Source of the DNA: JAKOQB01 sp050258235
GTDB lineage: Bacteria; Pseudomonadota; Gammaproteobacteria; Burkholderiales; Burkholderiaceae_F
Length of the DNA stretch: 64,000 nucleotides
Assembly: GCA_050258235.1 (NCBI GenBank)
Contig: JBLMYK010000329.1
Location: 1-64,000 of the forward strand
Reading direction: 5' to 3'
The number at the start of each line of letters is the position of its first letter. The first letter of the stretch is position 1. A program made the position numbers and the translations under genes. A model generated the notes under the pieces. That model was not told where the DNA came from and did not search any database. It saw only the letters and a list, made by a program, of their open reading frames with translations. This document shows positions 7,963-16,584 of this stretch, piece by piece.

Positions 7963-9549
7963 TCAGTGGGCGCCGCTGTCGACCGCGCCCAGTCCGCCGC
8001 GCTGCGGCCGCGTCAGCCAGACCAGTCCCACCAGCACCAGGAACAGCAGCGCCGACAGGTAGAAGAGCTCGTCGACGGACAGCGTGAACGCCTGCGTGTC
8101 GACGATGCGGTTCAGCAGCGCCAGCGCCTGTTCGTGCGTGAGGCCCGCGTGCGTCGCGGTGTCGAAGAAGCGGTCGGTCGACAGATCGCCGCGCGTCAGG
8201 TGTTCGACCAGCTGCGAGTGATGCAGCGACGCGCGCTGCTCCCACAGCGTGGTCGATATCGACGTGCCGAACGAGCCCGCGGTGATGCGCGCGAAATTGG
8301 TCAGTCCCGACGCGCCGGCAATGCGGTCCGGGGTCAGGCCCGACAGCGCGATTGCCATCAGCGGGATGAAGAAGCAGGCCACCGCCGCGCCCTGGATCAC
8401 GGTCGGCACCATGATGGTGGCCAGGTCGGTTTCGGTGGTGAACAGCGAGCGCAAATACATGACCAGCGCGAAGACCAGGAACGAAATGGTCACGATCGGG
8501 CGCGGGTCGACGCGGTTGACGAAGCGCCCGACGACGGGCGTCAGCAGCATCGCCAGCGCCCCGACGGGCGCCAGCGCCCAGCCCGCCTGGGTGGCGGTGT
8601 AGCCCATCCACTGCTGCAGCCACAGCGGTAGCAGCACCAGGTTGCCGAAGAACAATCCATAGGCAACTGCAATCGAGGTGGTCGCGAACAGGAAGTTGCG
8701 GCGCGCGAACAGGCGCACCTCGACGACCGGATGTGCATCGGTCAGTTCCCACGCGAGAAAGAATGCAAACCCGATCACCGCGACGATCGCGAGCGCGACG
8801 ATCTGGTCCGACGCGAACCAGTCGAGTTCCTTGCCCTTGTCGAGCATGATCTGCAGGCTGCCGACCCACAGCACCAGCAGCGCCAGGCCGACGCCATCGA
8901 TCGGCACCTTGCGCGTCGGCGTCTCGCGCCGGTGGTACAGGGTCCAGGTTACGAACGCCGCGCCCAGTCCGATCGGAACGTTGATGAAGAAGATCCACGG
9001 CCAGCCGATGTTGTCGGTGATCCAGCCGCCCGCCAGCGGTCCGACCACCGGCGCGATCAGCGTGGTCATGCCCCAGAACGCCAGCGCGGTGCCGGATTTC
9101 CTGGCCGGATAACTCGACAGCAGCAGCGTCTGCGACAGCGGGATCATCGGACCGGCGACGAAACCCTGCAGCACGCGGAAGGTGATCAGCGTCTGCAGGT
9201 TCGGCGCCAGCCCGCACAGGAAGGACGAGATCACGAACAGCACGATGCTGGCGAGGAACAGCCGTACCTGGCCGAAACGCTGCGTCAGCCATCCGGTCAG
9301 CGGCAGCGAGATCGCGTTGGCCACGCCGAACGAAGTGATGACCCAGGTGCCCTGGCTCGGCGACACGCCGAGGTCGCCGGAGATCGCGGGAATCGACACG
9401 TTGGCGATCGACGTGTCGAGCACGTTCATGAAGGTCGCCAGCGACAGCGCGAGCGTGCCGACCACCAGCGCGCTGCCGGTCAGCGGCGGGTGCGCGTGCG
9501 ACGGCGCCGGTCGGCCGGCGCCGTTCGCGGTCGGTGCGGCGGCGGACAT
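7963..9549 (-). CDS. DHA2-family MFS drug exporter (EmrB/QacA type)
   Basis: 528 residues with about 14 transmembrane segments. The first helix carries the DHA2 motif VLDTSIANVSIPAI, followed by GTWVITSFGVANAISLPL and the loop GWLTQRFGQ. With the neighbouring EmrA-like adaptor and outer-membrane factor it should form a tripartite pump that uses the proton gradient to export hydrophobic drugs across both membranes. It is the last gene of the operon that begins with marR. The substrate is unknown. Confidence 0.93.
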   Translation of the reverse strand: MSAAAPTANGAGRPAPSHAHPPLTGSALVVGTLALSLATFMNVLDTSIANVSIPAISGDLGVSPSQGTWVITSFGVANAISLPLTGWLTQRFGQVRLFLASIVLFVISSFLCGLAPNLQTLITFRVLQGFVAGPMIPLSQTLLLSSYPARKSGTALAFWGMTTLIAPVVGPLAGGWITDNIGWPWIFFINVPIGLGAAFVTWTLYHRRETPTRKVPIDGVGLALLVLWVGSLQIMLDKGKELDWFASDQIVALAIVAVIGFAFFLAWELTDAHPVVEVRLFARRNFLFATTSIAVAYGLFFGNLVLLPLWLQQWMGYTATQAGWALAPVGALAMLLTPVVGRFVNRVDPRPIVTISFLVFALVMYLRSLFTTETDLATIMVPTVIQGAAVACFFIPLMAIALSGLTPDRIAGASGLTNFARITAGSFGTSISTTLWEQRASLHHSQLVEHLTRGDLSTDRFFDTATHAGLTHEQALALLNRIVDTQAFTLSVDELFYLSALLFLVLVGLVWLTRPQRGGLGAVDSGAH

Positions 9550-9564
9550 CGGCGGCGGGTGCGC

Positions 9565-10836
9565 TCAGTCGACCGGGTTGGTCGCGAGGCTCGCGGCGCG
9601 CGTCCCCCCGGGCGCCGGCTTCGGTTTGCCGGCAGAGCCGGCGAGGTTGGCCGCGATGATGCGTTCGATCACCGCGTCGGCGCCGCGCGACGAGGTCGGA
9701 AACACGTCGGTCGTCGCGATCGGCTGGGTGCGCGGCGCTTCGGCGAGCATCTTGCCGCTGCGATCGGACACGTCGACCGTCACCTCCATCGACAGCCCCA
9801 CCCGCAGCGGGTGCGCAGCGAGTTCCTTCTGGTCAAGGGCGATGCGGACCGGCACGCGCTGCACGACCTTGATCCAGTTGCCGGTCGCGTTCTGCGCCGG
9901 CAGCAGCGCAAATGCGGCGCCGGTTCCGACGCCGAGGCCGGCGACCGTGCCGTGGTATTCGACCCGCGTTCCGTACAGGTCGGCGGTGAGCGTGACCGGC
10001 TGGCCGATGCGGAGGTTGCGCAGCTGCACTTCCTTGAAGTTCGCATCGACCCACACACGGTCGAGTGGCACGATCGCCATCAGCGGCGTGCCGGTCTGCA
10101 CGCGGCTGCCGACCTGGACGCTGCGTCGCGCAACGTAGCCTGTCACCGGGGCAGGCAGCTCGACGCGGGAAAGCGCCAGATACGCCTCGCGCACGCGCGC
10201 CGCCGCTCGCTGCACGTTCGGATGGCTGGACACCGTCGTCCCTGCAGTCAGGGCCTGGTTGGCGACAAGCTGCTCGCGCGCCGCGCTCGCGGCCGCCTGC
10301 GCCGCAGCCAGCGCGCTGCGCGCGCTCGCCAGCGCGGTGGCGGCATGCTTGATCTCTTCAACCGACACCGCGCCGGTCGATGCCAGCGACTGGCGCCGCG
10401 CCAGATCGTCCTGCGCCTTGGCCACGTCGCTCTGCGCTTTCGCGACTTCGGCGTCGCGCAGCGCGACCGCAGCCGCAAGCGACGCGTCGTTGGCGAACAG
10501 CGTGCGCACCTCGCGCACCGTCTGGCCGAGCTGGGCCTCGGCCTGCTCGAGGGCGACCCGCGCGTCGGCCGGATCGAGTTTCACCAGCGGCTGGCCGGCG
10601 CGCACGAAATCGGTCTCGTCGGCGTCGATCGACAGCACGGTGCCGCTGACCTGCGGCGTGATCAGCACCAGGTTGCCCCCGACGTAGGCGTTGTCGGTCG
10701 ACTCGTAGTGGCTTTCGAACACGAACCAGTAGATGCCGTAGCCGATCGCAATGAGGCCGAACAGCGTGGCGAGTGCGAGCAGGGCGATACGCCGCTGCCT
10801 GGGTCGTGCGCTGTCGGTGGGGACTGGATTGCTCAT
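9565..10836 (-). CDS. EmrA/HlyD-family membrane fusion protein
   Basis: 423 residues from the ATG of MSNPVPTDSARPRQRR. A cytoplasmic Arg-rich tail and one transmembrane helix (about 15-36) precede a biotinyl-lipoyl-like beta strand (SHYESTDNAYVGGNLVLITPQVSGTV), an alpha-helical hairpin rich in Ala/Gln/Glu, a second lipoyl half (RRSVQVGSRVQTG) and a beta-barrel. This is the periplasmic adaptor linking the inner-membrane pump to the outer-membrane channel. Its ATG overlaps the stop of the OM factor gene (ATGA), and the MFS gene follows 15 bp later. Confidence 0.93.
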   Translation of the reverse strand: MSNPVPTDSARPRQRRIALLALATLFGLIAIGYGIYWFVFESHYESTDNAYVGGNLVLITPQVSGTVLSIDADETDFVRAGQPLVKLDPADARVALEQAEAQLGQTVREVRTLFANDASLAAAVALRDAEVAKAQSDVAKAQDDLARRQSLASTGAVSVEEIKHAATALASARSALAAAQAAASAAREQLVANQALTAGTTVSSHPNVQRAAARVREAYLALSRVELPAPVTGYVARRSVQVGSRVQTGTPLMAIVPLDRVWVDANFKEVQLRNLRIGQPVTLTADLYGTRVEYHGTVAGLGVGTGAAFALLPAQNATGNWIKVVQRVPVRIALDQKELAAHPLRVGLSMEVTVDVSDRSGKMLAEAPRTQPIATTDVFPTSSRGADAVIERIIAANLAGSAGKPKPAPGGTRAASLATNPVD

Positions 10837-12269
10837 CTTTGTCTTGAGTCGGAGGCGACTGCCTCGGAAATTGAACCGGCATCGAAACCGCCGCCGAGCG
10901 CGCGCATCAGCTGAATCGTCGCGGTTGCGCGGCGCCCCTTCAGGTCGACACCGATCCGTCGCTGCGCCAGCACGTTGGTCTCGGCCGCCAGCACGGTCAG
11001 ATACGAACCTAGCCCCGCGCGGTAGCGCAGGGTGGCAAGGTCGTACGCGCCCTCGGCCGCTGCCTGCGCCGCGTGCTGCTCGGTGGCCTGGCGCTCGATC
11101 GATTGCAGCGACGCGACCTGGTCGGCGACGTCGCGCACCGCGTCGATCAGCGTCGCGTTGTAGGCGGCGACCGCGGCATCGAGGTCCGCCGTCCGCACGC
11201 GCAGATTGGCGCGCAGTCGCCCGGCATCGAAGACCGGCAGGCTGATGGCCGGTCCGACGCCCCAGGTGCGGCTGCCCGCCTCGATCCAGTTCGCGAATCC
11301 CAGGCTCTGGAAGCCGGCGAAAGCGGCGAGGTTCACGTTCGGATAGAACTGCGCCTTCGCCTCGTCGATCCCGGCGGTGGCGGCCTCCACGCGCCAACGT
11401 GCGGCGCTGATGTCCGCGCGGCGGCCGATCAGATCGGCGGGAATCGCGCGCGGCACGTCGGGCGGCTGCACCGGCGGCAGATGCGGCGCCAGCGCGTCGG
11501 TCTTCGCCGGGCCAGCGCCCAGCAGGGCGGCAAGGGCGTTGCGCGCGAGGTGCTGCTGCTCGTCGAGCGCTTCGATCTGTTGCCGGATTTCGGGTACCGC
11601 GCCTTCGGCCTGGCGCAGCTCTACCTGGGTGTCGAGACCGCTGGCAACGCGCGCCTGCACCAGCTTCAGGATCTGTTCGCGCTGCGCGAGCGTGGCCGCG
11701 AGCACTTCGCGCGTTTCATCAAGTCGCGCGAGCTGCACGTAGGTCGATGCCACGGAACTCGCGATCGCGAGGCGTGCGGCCTGTGCCTCGGCCGCCGCCG
11801 CGCGTTGCTGCGACAGCGCCGCGCGCAGTGCGGCGCGATTGCGGCCGAAGAAATCCAGCTCCCAGCTGCCGGACAGCTGCAGCAGGTTGCTGGTTTCCTC
11901 CGCGCCGCCCAGCGGTGGCGGGTACAGGAAGTTCTCGCTGAAGCGCTGCCGGGTCGATTGCGCCTGCGCATCTACGCGGGGCCGGCCCGCCGCATCGACG
12001 CCCGCGGCAGCGGCCTGCGCGCGCAGCAATCGGGCGCGCGCAGCGTCGAGCTGCGGGTTGCCCGCCAGCGCCTGTGTGACCAGTTCGTTCAGCTGCGTGT
12101 CGCCGAAGCGTGTCCACCAGTCGTCGCGCGGCCAGGCAGCCGCAGCGTCGGTCGCGCCGAGCTGCGCCGCGGTTCGCGTGGTCGTCGTCGGCGTGACGCC
12201 GCCGAAACTCGCGCAGCCAGCGGCGAGCAGCGCGAGCGCAAGCGTGACGATGCGCAGGCCCGGCCTCAT
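10833..12269 (-). CDS. NodT-type outer-membrane efflux lipoprotein
   Basis: 478 residues. The signal peptide ends in the lipobox LLAAGC, so the mature protein is an outer-membrane lipoprotein. It shows the TolC/OprM-like double repeat (QLNELVTQALAGNPQLDAARARL and a second block after about residue 270) with the family segment GPAISLPVFDAGRLRANL. It supplies the outer-membrane channel of the pump. It overlaps marR upstream and the EmrA-like gene downstream by four bases each, indicating a tightly coupled operon. Confidence 0.93.
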   Translation of the reverse strand: MRPGLRIVTLALALLAAGCASFGGVTPTTTTRTAAQLGATDAAAAWPRDDWWTRFGDTQLNELVTQALAGNPQLDAARARLLRAQAAAAGVDAAGRPRVDAQAQSTRQRFSENFLYPPPLGGAEETSNLLQLSGSWELDFFGRNRAALRAALSQQRAAAAEAQAARLAIASSVASTYVQLARLDETREVLAATLAQREQILKLVQARVASGLDTQVELRQAEGAVPEIRQQIEALDEQQHLARNALAALLGAGPAKTDALAPHLPPVQPPDVPRAIPADLIGRRADISAARWRVEAATAGIDEAKAQFYPNVNLAAFAGFQSLGFANWIEAGSRTWGVGPAISLPVFDAGRLRANLRVRTADLDAAVAAYNATLIDAVRDVADQVASLQSIERQATEQHAAQAAAEGAYDLATLRYRAGLGSYLTVLAAETNVLAQRRIGVDLKGRRATATIQLMRALGGGFDAGSISEAVASDSRQR

Positions 12270-12778
12270 TCCGCCTCCGCATTGGCGACGATGCGCCGGA
12301 GCATCGCGCGCAGCGCGTCGACCTCGGCGGCGCTGAAGTCGCGCAGCACCTCGTTCAGCGTGTCGGCGATCGCATAGGGAATCTTCGCCGCGATCGCCCG
12401 CCCCGCCGCGGTCAGCTCGAGCTGCACGATGCGACGGTCTTCCTCGCTGCGCACGCGCCGCAGCAGCCGCTTGGACTCGAGGCGATCGAGCATGCGGGTG
12501 GTGGCGCCCGGATCAATGTCGTTCAGCCGCGCCAGTTCGGCCGCCGTGCTGCAAAGGCCGCGTCCGATCGCAAACAGCGGCAGCATCTGCACGCCCGTCA
12601 TTTCGTGATCGGTCATCTGTCGATCCAGGCGGCGCCGGATCGCGGACAGCGCGAGCCGCAGCAGATAGCCGATCGAATCCTCCGCGCGGTAGTCGTCGCC
12701 GCGGTAATGGCGCGGCGTCGAGGCGCGCCGGCGCGCTGTCTTCGCGGCCCGGCTGTGATCGGCCGATGCGGCACACAT
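12266..12778 (-). CDS. MarR-family transcriptional regulator of the efflux operon
   Basis: 170 residues from the ATG opening MCAASADHSR; a TTG at 12811 would add 11 residues but leaves almost no leader after the proposed promoter. The winged-helix MarR core includes GVQMLPLFAIGRGLCSTAAE, the recognition region DIDPGATTRMLDRLESKRLL and the wing RVRSEEDRRIVQLELTAAG. The N-terminal 35 residues are basic and probably disordered. As first gene of a pump operon with a palindrome in its promoter, it is probably an autorepressor released by the pump's substrates. Confidence 0.9.
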   Translation of the reverse strand: MCAASADHSRAAKTARRRASTPRHYRGDDYRAEDSIGYLLRLALSAIRRRLDRQMTDHEMTGVQMLPLFAIGRGLCSTAAELARLNDIDPGATTRMLDRLESKRLLRRVRSEEDRRIVQLELTAAGRAIAAKIPYAIADTLNEVLRDFSAAEVDALRAMLRRIVANAEAE

Positions 12779-12822
12779 GGCGAAAATGGTCGCGTGATCG
12801 CGGGAAGGCAAGGGGAGCGGCG

Positions 12823-12850
12823 ATGCTACTGCCTAGGCAATCATTGTCAA
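12823..12850 (-). promoter_or_regulatory. marR promoter with embedded palindromic operator
   Basis: On the minus strand a perfect -35 TTGACA (12850-12845) is separated by 16 bases from a weak -10 TAGCAT (12828-12823). The spacer contains the perfect 10-bp palindrome TGCCTAGGCA at 12830-12839. A palindrome between -35 and -10 is where an autorepressing MarR protein would bind. The divergent MFS gene starts to the right, so the site might affect it too. Confidence 0.55.
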
Positions 12851-12919
12851 GGCATGTATCTTGCGCGAACGCGCGTCGCGTGCTTGCGCTGCCGCGTTCT
12901 GCTCCCGCATCCTTCATCC

Positions 12920-14566
12920 GTGCCGTTATCGCGCCTCCCCGTCGCATTGCGACCCCATGGAGCCAATCCGTGGGCGCCGCTTGGCGTGCCCGTCTTCCGC
13001 TGGCTGTGGATCGCCAGCCTTGGTTCCAACATCGGCACCTGGCTGCAGAACGTCGCCGCCGGATGGGAGATGACCAATCTCACCACGTCGCCGTTGATGG
13101 TGGCGCTGGTGCAGGTCGCGACCACGTTGCCCTCCTTCTTTCTCGCCATCGCCGCCGGCGCGCTGGCGGATATCGCGGACCGGCGCACGATCCTGATCGG
13201 CACCCAGCTGGCCGGCACGCTGATTGCCGGGGTGCTTGCGCTCGTCGCCGCGCTCGGCGTGCTGTCGGCGCCGACCCTGCTGCTGCTGACCTTCCTGCTC
13301 GGGGTGCAATGGTCGTTGACGATTCCTGCCTGGGGTGCGACGGTGGCGGACATCGTCCCGCGCTCCCAGCTCACTTCTGCCGTCGCGCTCGGCTCGATCT
13401 CGTTCAACATTTCGCGCTCGATCGGGCCGGCGATCGGCGGCCTGATCCTGTCGATATCGCATCCGTCGGTTGCGTTCGGGCTCAACGCGCTTTCGTTCGC
13501 CGGCGTGCTGATCGTGCTGCTGCGATGGCAGCGCACGCCCTCCGTGCCGCGGCTGCCGCCGGAAGGATTCGCCGCCGCGATCCGCGCGGGCGTGCGCTAC
13601 ACGATGGAGGAGCCAGCCTTCCGGGTGTTGCTCGCGCGCTGTGCAGTGTTTTCGGTGCCGGCCGCGGCGGTGTTTTCGCTGCTGCCCGTGATCGCCAGGG
13701 GCTCGACGTACGGAAGCGCCAACGGCTATGCATTCCTGCTGACGGCGATCGGCATCGGCGCGGTGGCCACGGCGCTCGTGCTGCCGCGCCTGCGCGGACG
13801 ATTCACGCAGGACCAGCTGATCGCCGCGTCGGCCGTGCTGTTCGCGGTCGCGCTCGGCGTGCCGGCGCTGACGCGCCAGTTCGTCTGGATGCTGCTCGTG
13901 ATGCCGCTGGCGGGCGCGGCCTGGCTGACGACCCTGTCGGGGCTGCAGAGCGCGGTGCAGCACGTCGCGCCCTCGTGGGTCAAGGCGCGTGGACTGGCCA
14001 TCTACTTCATGACGCTCAACGGCGCGGTCGCCGTCGGCGGCGCACTATGGGGAACGATCGCGTCGAACTCCTCCATATCCGCTGCCCTGGCGACTGCGGC
14101 GATTGCCCTGCTGGTGGCGGCGCCCTGGTTCGCGCGCGGACTGATCGGGATGGCCGAAAGCGGCGACGCCGGCGAAACCGGTGAAGGGCCGTCGCCGCAC
14201 TTCGCCGACGATGTTCCGAACGATGCCGGCCCGGTGCTGGTGACGATCGAATACGACGTGCGCCCCGACGCGCGGGATGAATTCATCGCCGATATGCGCG
14301 AGCTTGGCCGCCTGCGCCGCCGCGACGGCGCGTTCGCGTGGGAGTGCAGCTTCGACATCCGTCGGCGCACGCTCGCGATCGAGACCTTCCAGATCGAGAG
14401 CTGGCTGGAGCACCTGCGCCAGCATGAGCGGCAGGGCGCACAGTTCCACCGCATTCGCGAGCGGGTGCGCACGCTGTGCGCCGAGCCGCCACGCGCGCGT
14501 CACTACGTGTCCATCAACGTCGGCCCGCTCGAGCTGAGGCCGCATCCGCAGGTCGCCGACGAGTAG
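12920..14566 (+). CDS. MFS_3 (DUF894)-family transporter with C-terminal monooxygenase-like domain
   Basis: 548 residues from a GTG that opens MPLSRLPVALRPHG; an ATG at 12854 would add 22 residues and run into the marR promoter. Residues 20-420 form about 12 transmembrane helices (FRWLWIASLGSNIGTWLQNV, LADIADRRTILIG), typical of EntS-like MFS proteins. Residues about 445-548 are soluble and resemble an antibiotic-biosynthesis-monooxygenase ferredoxin-like fold (PVLVTIEYDVRPDARDEFIADM, WECSFDIRRRTLAIETFQIESW). The family is usually a small-molecule exporter; the substrate is unknown. Confidence 0.85.
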   Translation: MPLSRLPVALRPHGANPWAPLGVPVFRWLWIASLGSNIGTWLQNVAAGWEMTNLTTSPLMVALVQVATTLPSFFLAIAAGALADIADRRTILIGTQLAGTLIAGVLALVAALGVLSAPTLLLLTFLLGVQWSLTIPAWGATVADIVPRSQLTSAVALGSISFNISRSIGPAIGGLILSISHPSVAFGLNALSFAGVLIVLLRWQRTPSVPRLPPEGFAAAIRAGVRYTMEEPAFRVLLARCAVFSVPAAAVFSLLPVIARGSTYGSANGYAFLLTAIGIGAVATALVLPRLRGRFTQDQLIAASAVLFAVALGVPALTRQFVWMLLVMPLAGAAWLTTLSGLQSAVQHVAPSWVKARGLAIYFMTLNGAVAVGGALWGTIASNSSISAALATAAIALLVAAPWFARGLIGMAESGDAGETGEGPSPHFADDVPNDAGPVLVTIEYDVRPDARDEFIADMRELGRLRRRDGAFAWECSFDIRRRTLAIETFQIESWLEHLRQHERQGAQFHRIRERVRTLCAEPPRARHYVSINVGPLELRPHPQVADE

Positions 14567-14601
14567 CCGGCGGGTTCGGATCGCCGGGTCCTATCCGGGG
14601 G

Positions 14602-14633
14602 TTGACACCTTTTCGAGAATGATTATCATTTGC
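14602..14633 (+). promoter_or_regulatory. Iron-regulated promoter with Fur box
   Basis: A perfect -35 TTGACA (14602-14607), a 16-base spacer and -10 TATCAT (14624-14629) form a strong sigma-70 promoter. A Fur box GAGAATGATTATCATTTGC (14615-14633) overlaps the -10 and matches the 19-bp Fur consensus at 15 positions by my count; its core AATGAT-T-ATCATT is a perfect inverted repeat. Fur with iron bound would block polymerase here. Confidence 0.88.
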
Positions 14634-14654
14634 ATCGTTACGAAAGGGGCAAAG

Positions 14655-14996
14655 ATGCGTACTCGGGGGTTCTTCGGCCGGCAAATTGTGGCGGCACTCT
14701 GCATCACGCTGGGCACATCGGGCGCGATCGCAGCGGACGAATTCGCGCTGACGATCAAGGACCACCGTTTCCAGCCGACCGAGGTGCGGGTCCCGGCCAA
14801 CACGAAGGTCAAGCTGGTGATCACGAACAAGGACAGCACGGCCGAGGAATTCGAAAGCCACACGATGAACCGGGAGAAGATCATCCCGCCGGGCGGAACG
14901 ATCACGGTGTTCATCGGCCCGCTGAAGCCCGGCCGCTATCCGTTTGTCGGCGAGTATCACGAGAAGACCGCGCAGGGCGTGGTGATTGCGGAGTAA
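14655..14996 (+). CDS. FtrB-like periplasmic cupredoxin-fold protein
   Basis: 113 residues with a signal peptide ending AIAA and a single cupredoxin-like domain. The wording ADEFALTIKDHRFQPTEV, EEFESHTMNREKIIPPGG and GPLKPGRYPFVGEYHEKTA matches the FtrB/EfeO-N cupredoxin group. There is no type-1 copper cysteine; His and Glu/Met side chains in the ESHTMNRE and GEYHE segments are candidate metal ligands. In FtrABCD this protein is thought to work with the permease in ferrous iron uptake. The start follows a good ribosome site (AAAGGGG), and the Fur box lies just upstream. Confidence 0.85.
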   Translation: MRTRGFFGRQIVAALCITLGTSGAIAADEFALTIKDHRFQPTEVRVPANTKVKLVITNKDSTAEEFESHTMNREKIIPPGGTITVFIGPLKPGRYPFVGEYHEKTAQGVVIAE

Positions 14997-15000
14997 GAAG

Positions 15001-15825
15001 ATGCTGGGCGCTGCGTTGATCGTGTTTCGGGAAACCCTGGAGGCCGCGCTGCTGGTTGGCATCATCGCGGCTGCGACCTCGGCGCTGCCTGCGGCACGGC
15101 GGTGGATCGGCGCCGGCGTTGCGGCGGGTGTCGCCGGCGCGGTTCTGATCGCACTGGCGATGGGTCAGATCTCCAGCGCATTCGAAGGCATGGGCCAGGA
15201 GGTGCTGAATGCATCGATCCTGGCGTGCGCGGTGGCGATGCTCGGCTGGCACGCGGTATGGATGGCCAGGCACGGTGCGCAACTGTCGGCGGATGCCCGT
15301 GCCCTGGGAGAAAGCGTTCGGCGCGGAACGGCCGCACTCTCGGCGGCCTTTGTCGCGGTCGCGCTGGCGGTGCTGCGCGAGGGCGCCGAAACCGTGCTGT
15401 TCATGTTCGGGATGCTTTCCGGTGGTGACGCAGATCCCATGGGGGTTGCGGCGAGTGGCGCGCTTGGCGCCCTGGGCGGCGTGGCACTCGGCGTGCTGAT
15501 TTACGCCGGCTTCCGGCGGGTGCCGCTGCGAACGCTGTTCAACGTCACCGGTGTGCTGATCGTCTTTCTTGCCGCCTCCATGGCCGCGCAGCTCGCGCGG
15601 CAGCTGATTCAGGCCGACATGCTTCCCGCGCTGGTCAGCACGCTGTGGGACACCTCGAACTGGCTGCCGATGGATTCGATCGTCGGCACGCTGCTGCACG
15701 CGCTGTTCGGATACGAGGCGCGCCCGAGCGCAATGCAGGTGCTGTTCTATGCGACCGTGCTCACGCTGCTGTTTGCGGCGCGCGCGTTGACCGCGCCGCC
15801 AGCTCCTCGTCCCCGCACCGCCTAG
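15001..15825 (+). CDS. FTR1-family high-affinity iron permease (FtrC/EfeU-like)
   Basis: 274 residues with about seven transmembrane helices. Both iron-binding REXXE motifs are present: RETLE at residues 10-14 and REGAE at 126-130, in helices 1 and 4. It should carry iron across the inner membrane, taking it from the cupredoxin-like protein encoded four bases upstream. The ATG at 15001 is preceded by GGAG at suitable spacing. No ferredoxin-like FtrD, P19-like FtrA or EfeB peroxidase lies alongside. Confidence 0.93.
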   Translation: MLGAALIVFRETLEAALLVGIIAAATSALPAARRWIGAGVAAGVAGAVLIALAMGQISSAFEGMGQEVLNASILACAVAMLGWHAVWMARHGAQLSADARALGESVRRGTAALSAAFVAVALAVLREGAETVLFMFGMLSGGDADPMGVAASGALGALGGVALGVLIYAGFRRVPLRTLFNVTGVLIVFLAASMAAQLARQLIQADMLPALVSTLWDTSNWLPMDSIVGTLLHALFGYEARPSAMQVLFYATVLTLLFAARALTAPPAPRPRTA

Positions 15826-15834
15826 GATCCCCAG

Positions 15835-16569
15835 ATGAATCATGTGCATGCCGCGGCCGCGGCAGGGGTCCTGCTGTGCCTTGTTTCCGCCGCGCGCGCG
15901 GAACCCGCCGATGACGTGCTCTCTCCCGTCGTCGTCCAAGGGGAGCGCGAGTTCGAGACGAAGGCGGGAACGCAAACCAAGTCCGGCGAGCCGCGCTTCG
16001 GCGCCGCCACGCTCGGCGTCGGCTACGGCGCGCTGTCATGGTGGGCGACCGAACTCGAACTGAAGTACGAACGCGAGGCTGCGTCGACGCGGTGGGATGC
16101 GATCGAGTGGGAAAACCGCTTCCAGCTCACGGAAACGGGGCGCTACCCGGTCGACCTCGGTTTCCTGCTCGAGATCGAAAGGCCGCGCGATCACGCCGAA
16201 GGATGGGAATTTGCGTGGGGGCCGCTGCTGCAGGCCGAGGCGGGTCGGATGCAATACAACGCCAACCTGATCTGGAAACGCCAGGTGCACAGCCAGGGAC
16301 CGTCCGCCACCGAGCTCGGCTATCGGCTGCAGGCGAAGTACCGCTGGCGCGAAGCGCTCGAGTTCGGCGTGCAGGCATTCGGGGATCTCGGACCCTGGAG
16401 GGACTGGAGCGCCGCGTCGGAGCAGTCGCACCGCGTCGGTCCGGCGCTGTTCGGCAGGACCCATCTCACAAGCGGCCACGCGCTGGCATGGAACGCCGGC
16501 TGCCTGTTCGGCACCACCCACGGCAGCCCCGATCGCGTGCTGCGCGTGCAGGTTGAATTCGAGCTGTGA
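15835..16569 (+). CDS. Putative outer-membrane beta-barrel protein in iron operon
   Basis: 244 residues with a clear signal peptide (cleavage after AARA). The mature part has alternating amphipathic strands with aromatic girdles (LSWWATELELKYERE, WENRFQLTETGRYPVDLGFLLEIE) and ends in the outer-membrane signature VLRVQVEFEL. I do not recognise a named family. It begins nine bases after the FTR1 stop and so belongs to the Fur-controlled unit; it could be a small porin that admits iron or a copper-related partner. Confidence 0.7.
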   Translation: MNHVHAAAAAGVLLCLVSAARAEPADDVLSPVVVQGEREFETKAGTQTKSGEPRFGAATLGVGYGALSWWATELELKYEREAASTRWDAIEWENRFQLTETGRYPVDLGFLLEIERPRDHAEGWEFAWGPLLQAEAGRMQYNANLIWKRQVHSQGPSATELGYRLQAKYRWREALEFGVQAFGDLGPWRDWSAASEQSHRVGPALFGRTHLTSGHALAWNAGCLFGTTHGSPDRVLRVQVEFEL

Positions 16570-16584
16570 GCGCCGCCTCGCCGG

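Noticed and set aside
12779..12811. TTG start at 12811 for MarR
   Set aside because: It lies about five bases after the predicted transcription start and has no ribosome site; ATG 12778 is more plausible, though neither has a strong Shine-Dalgarno.
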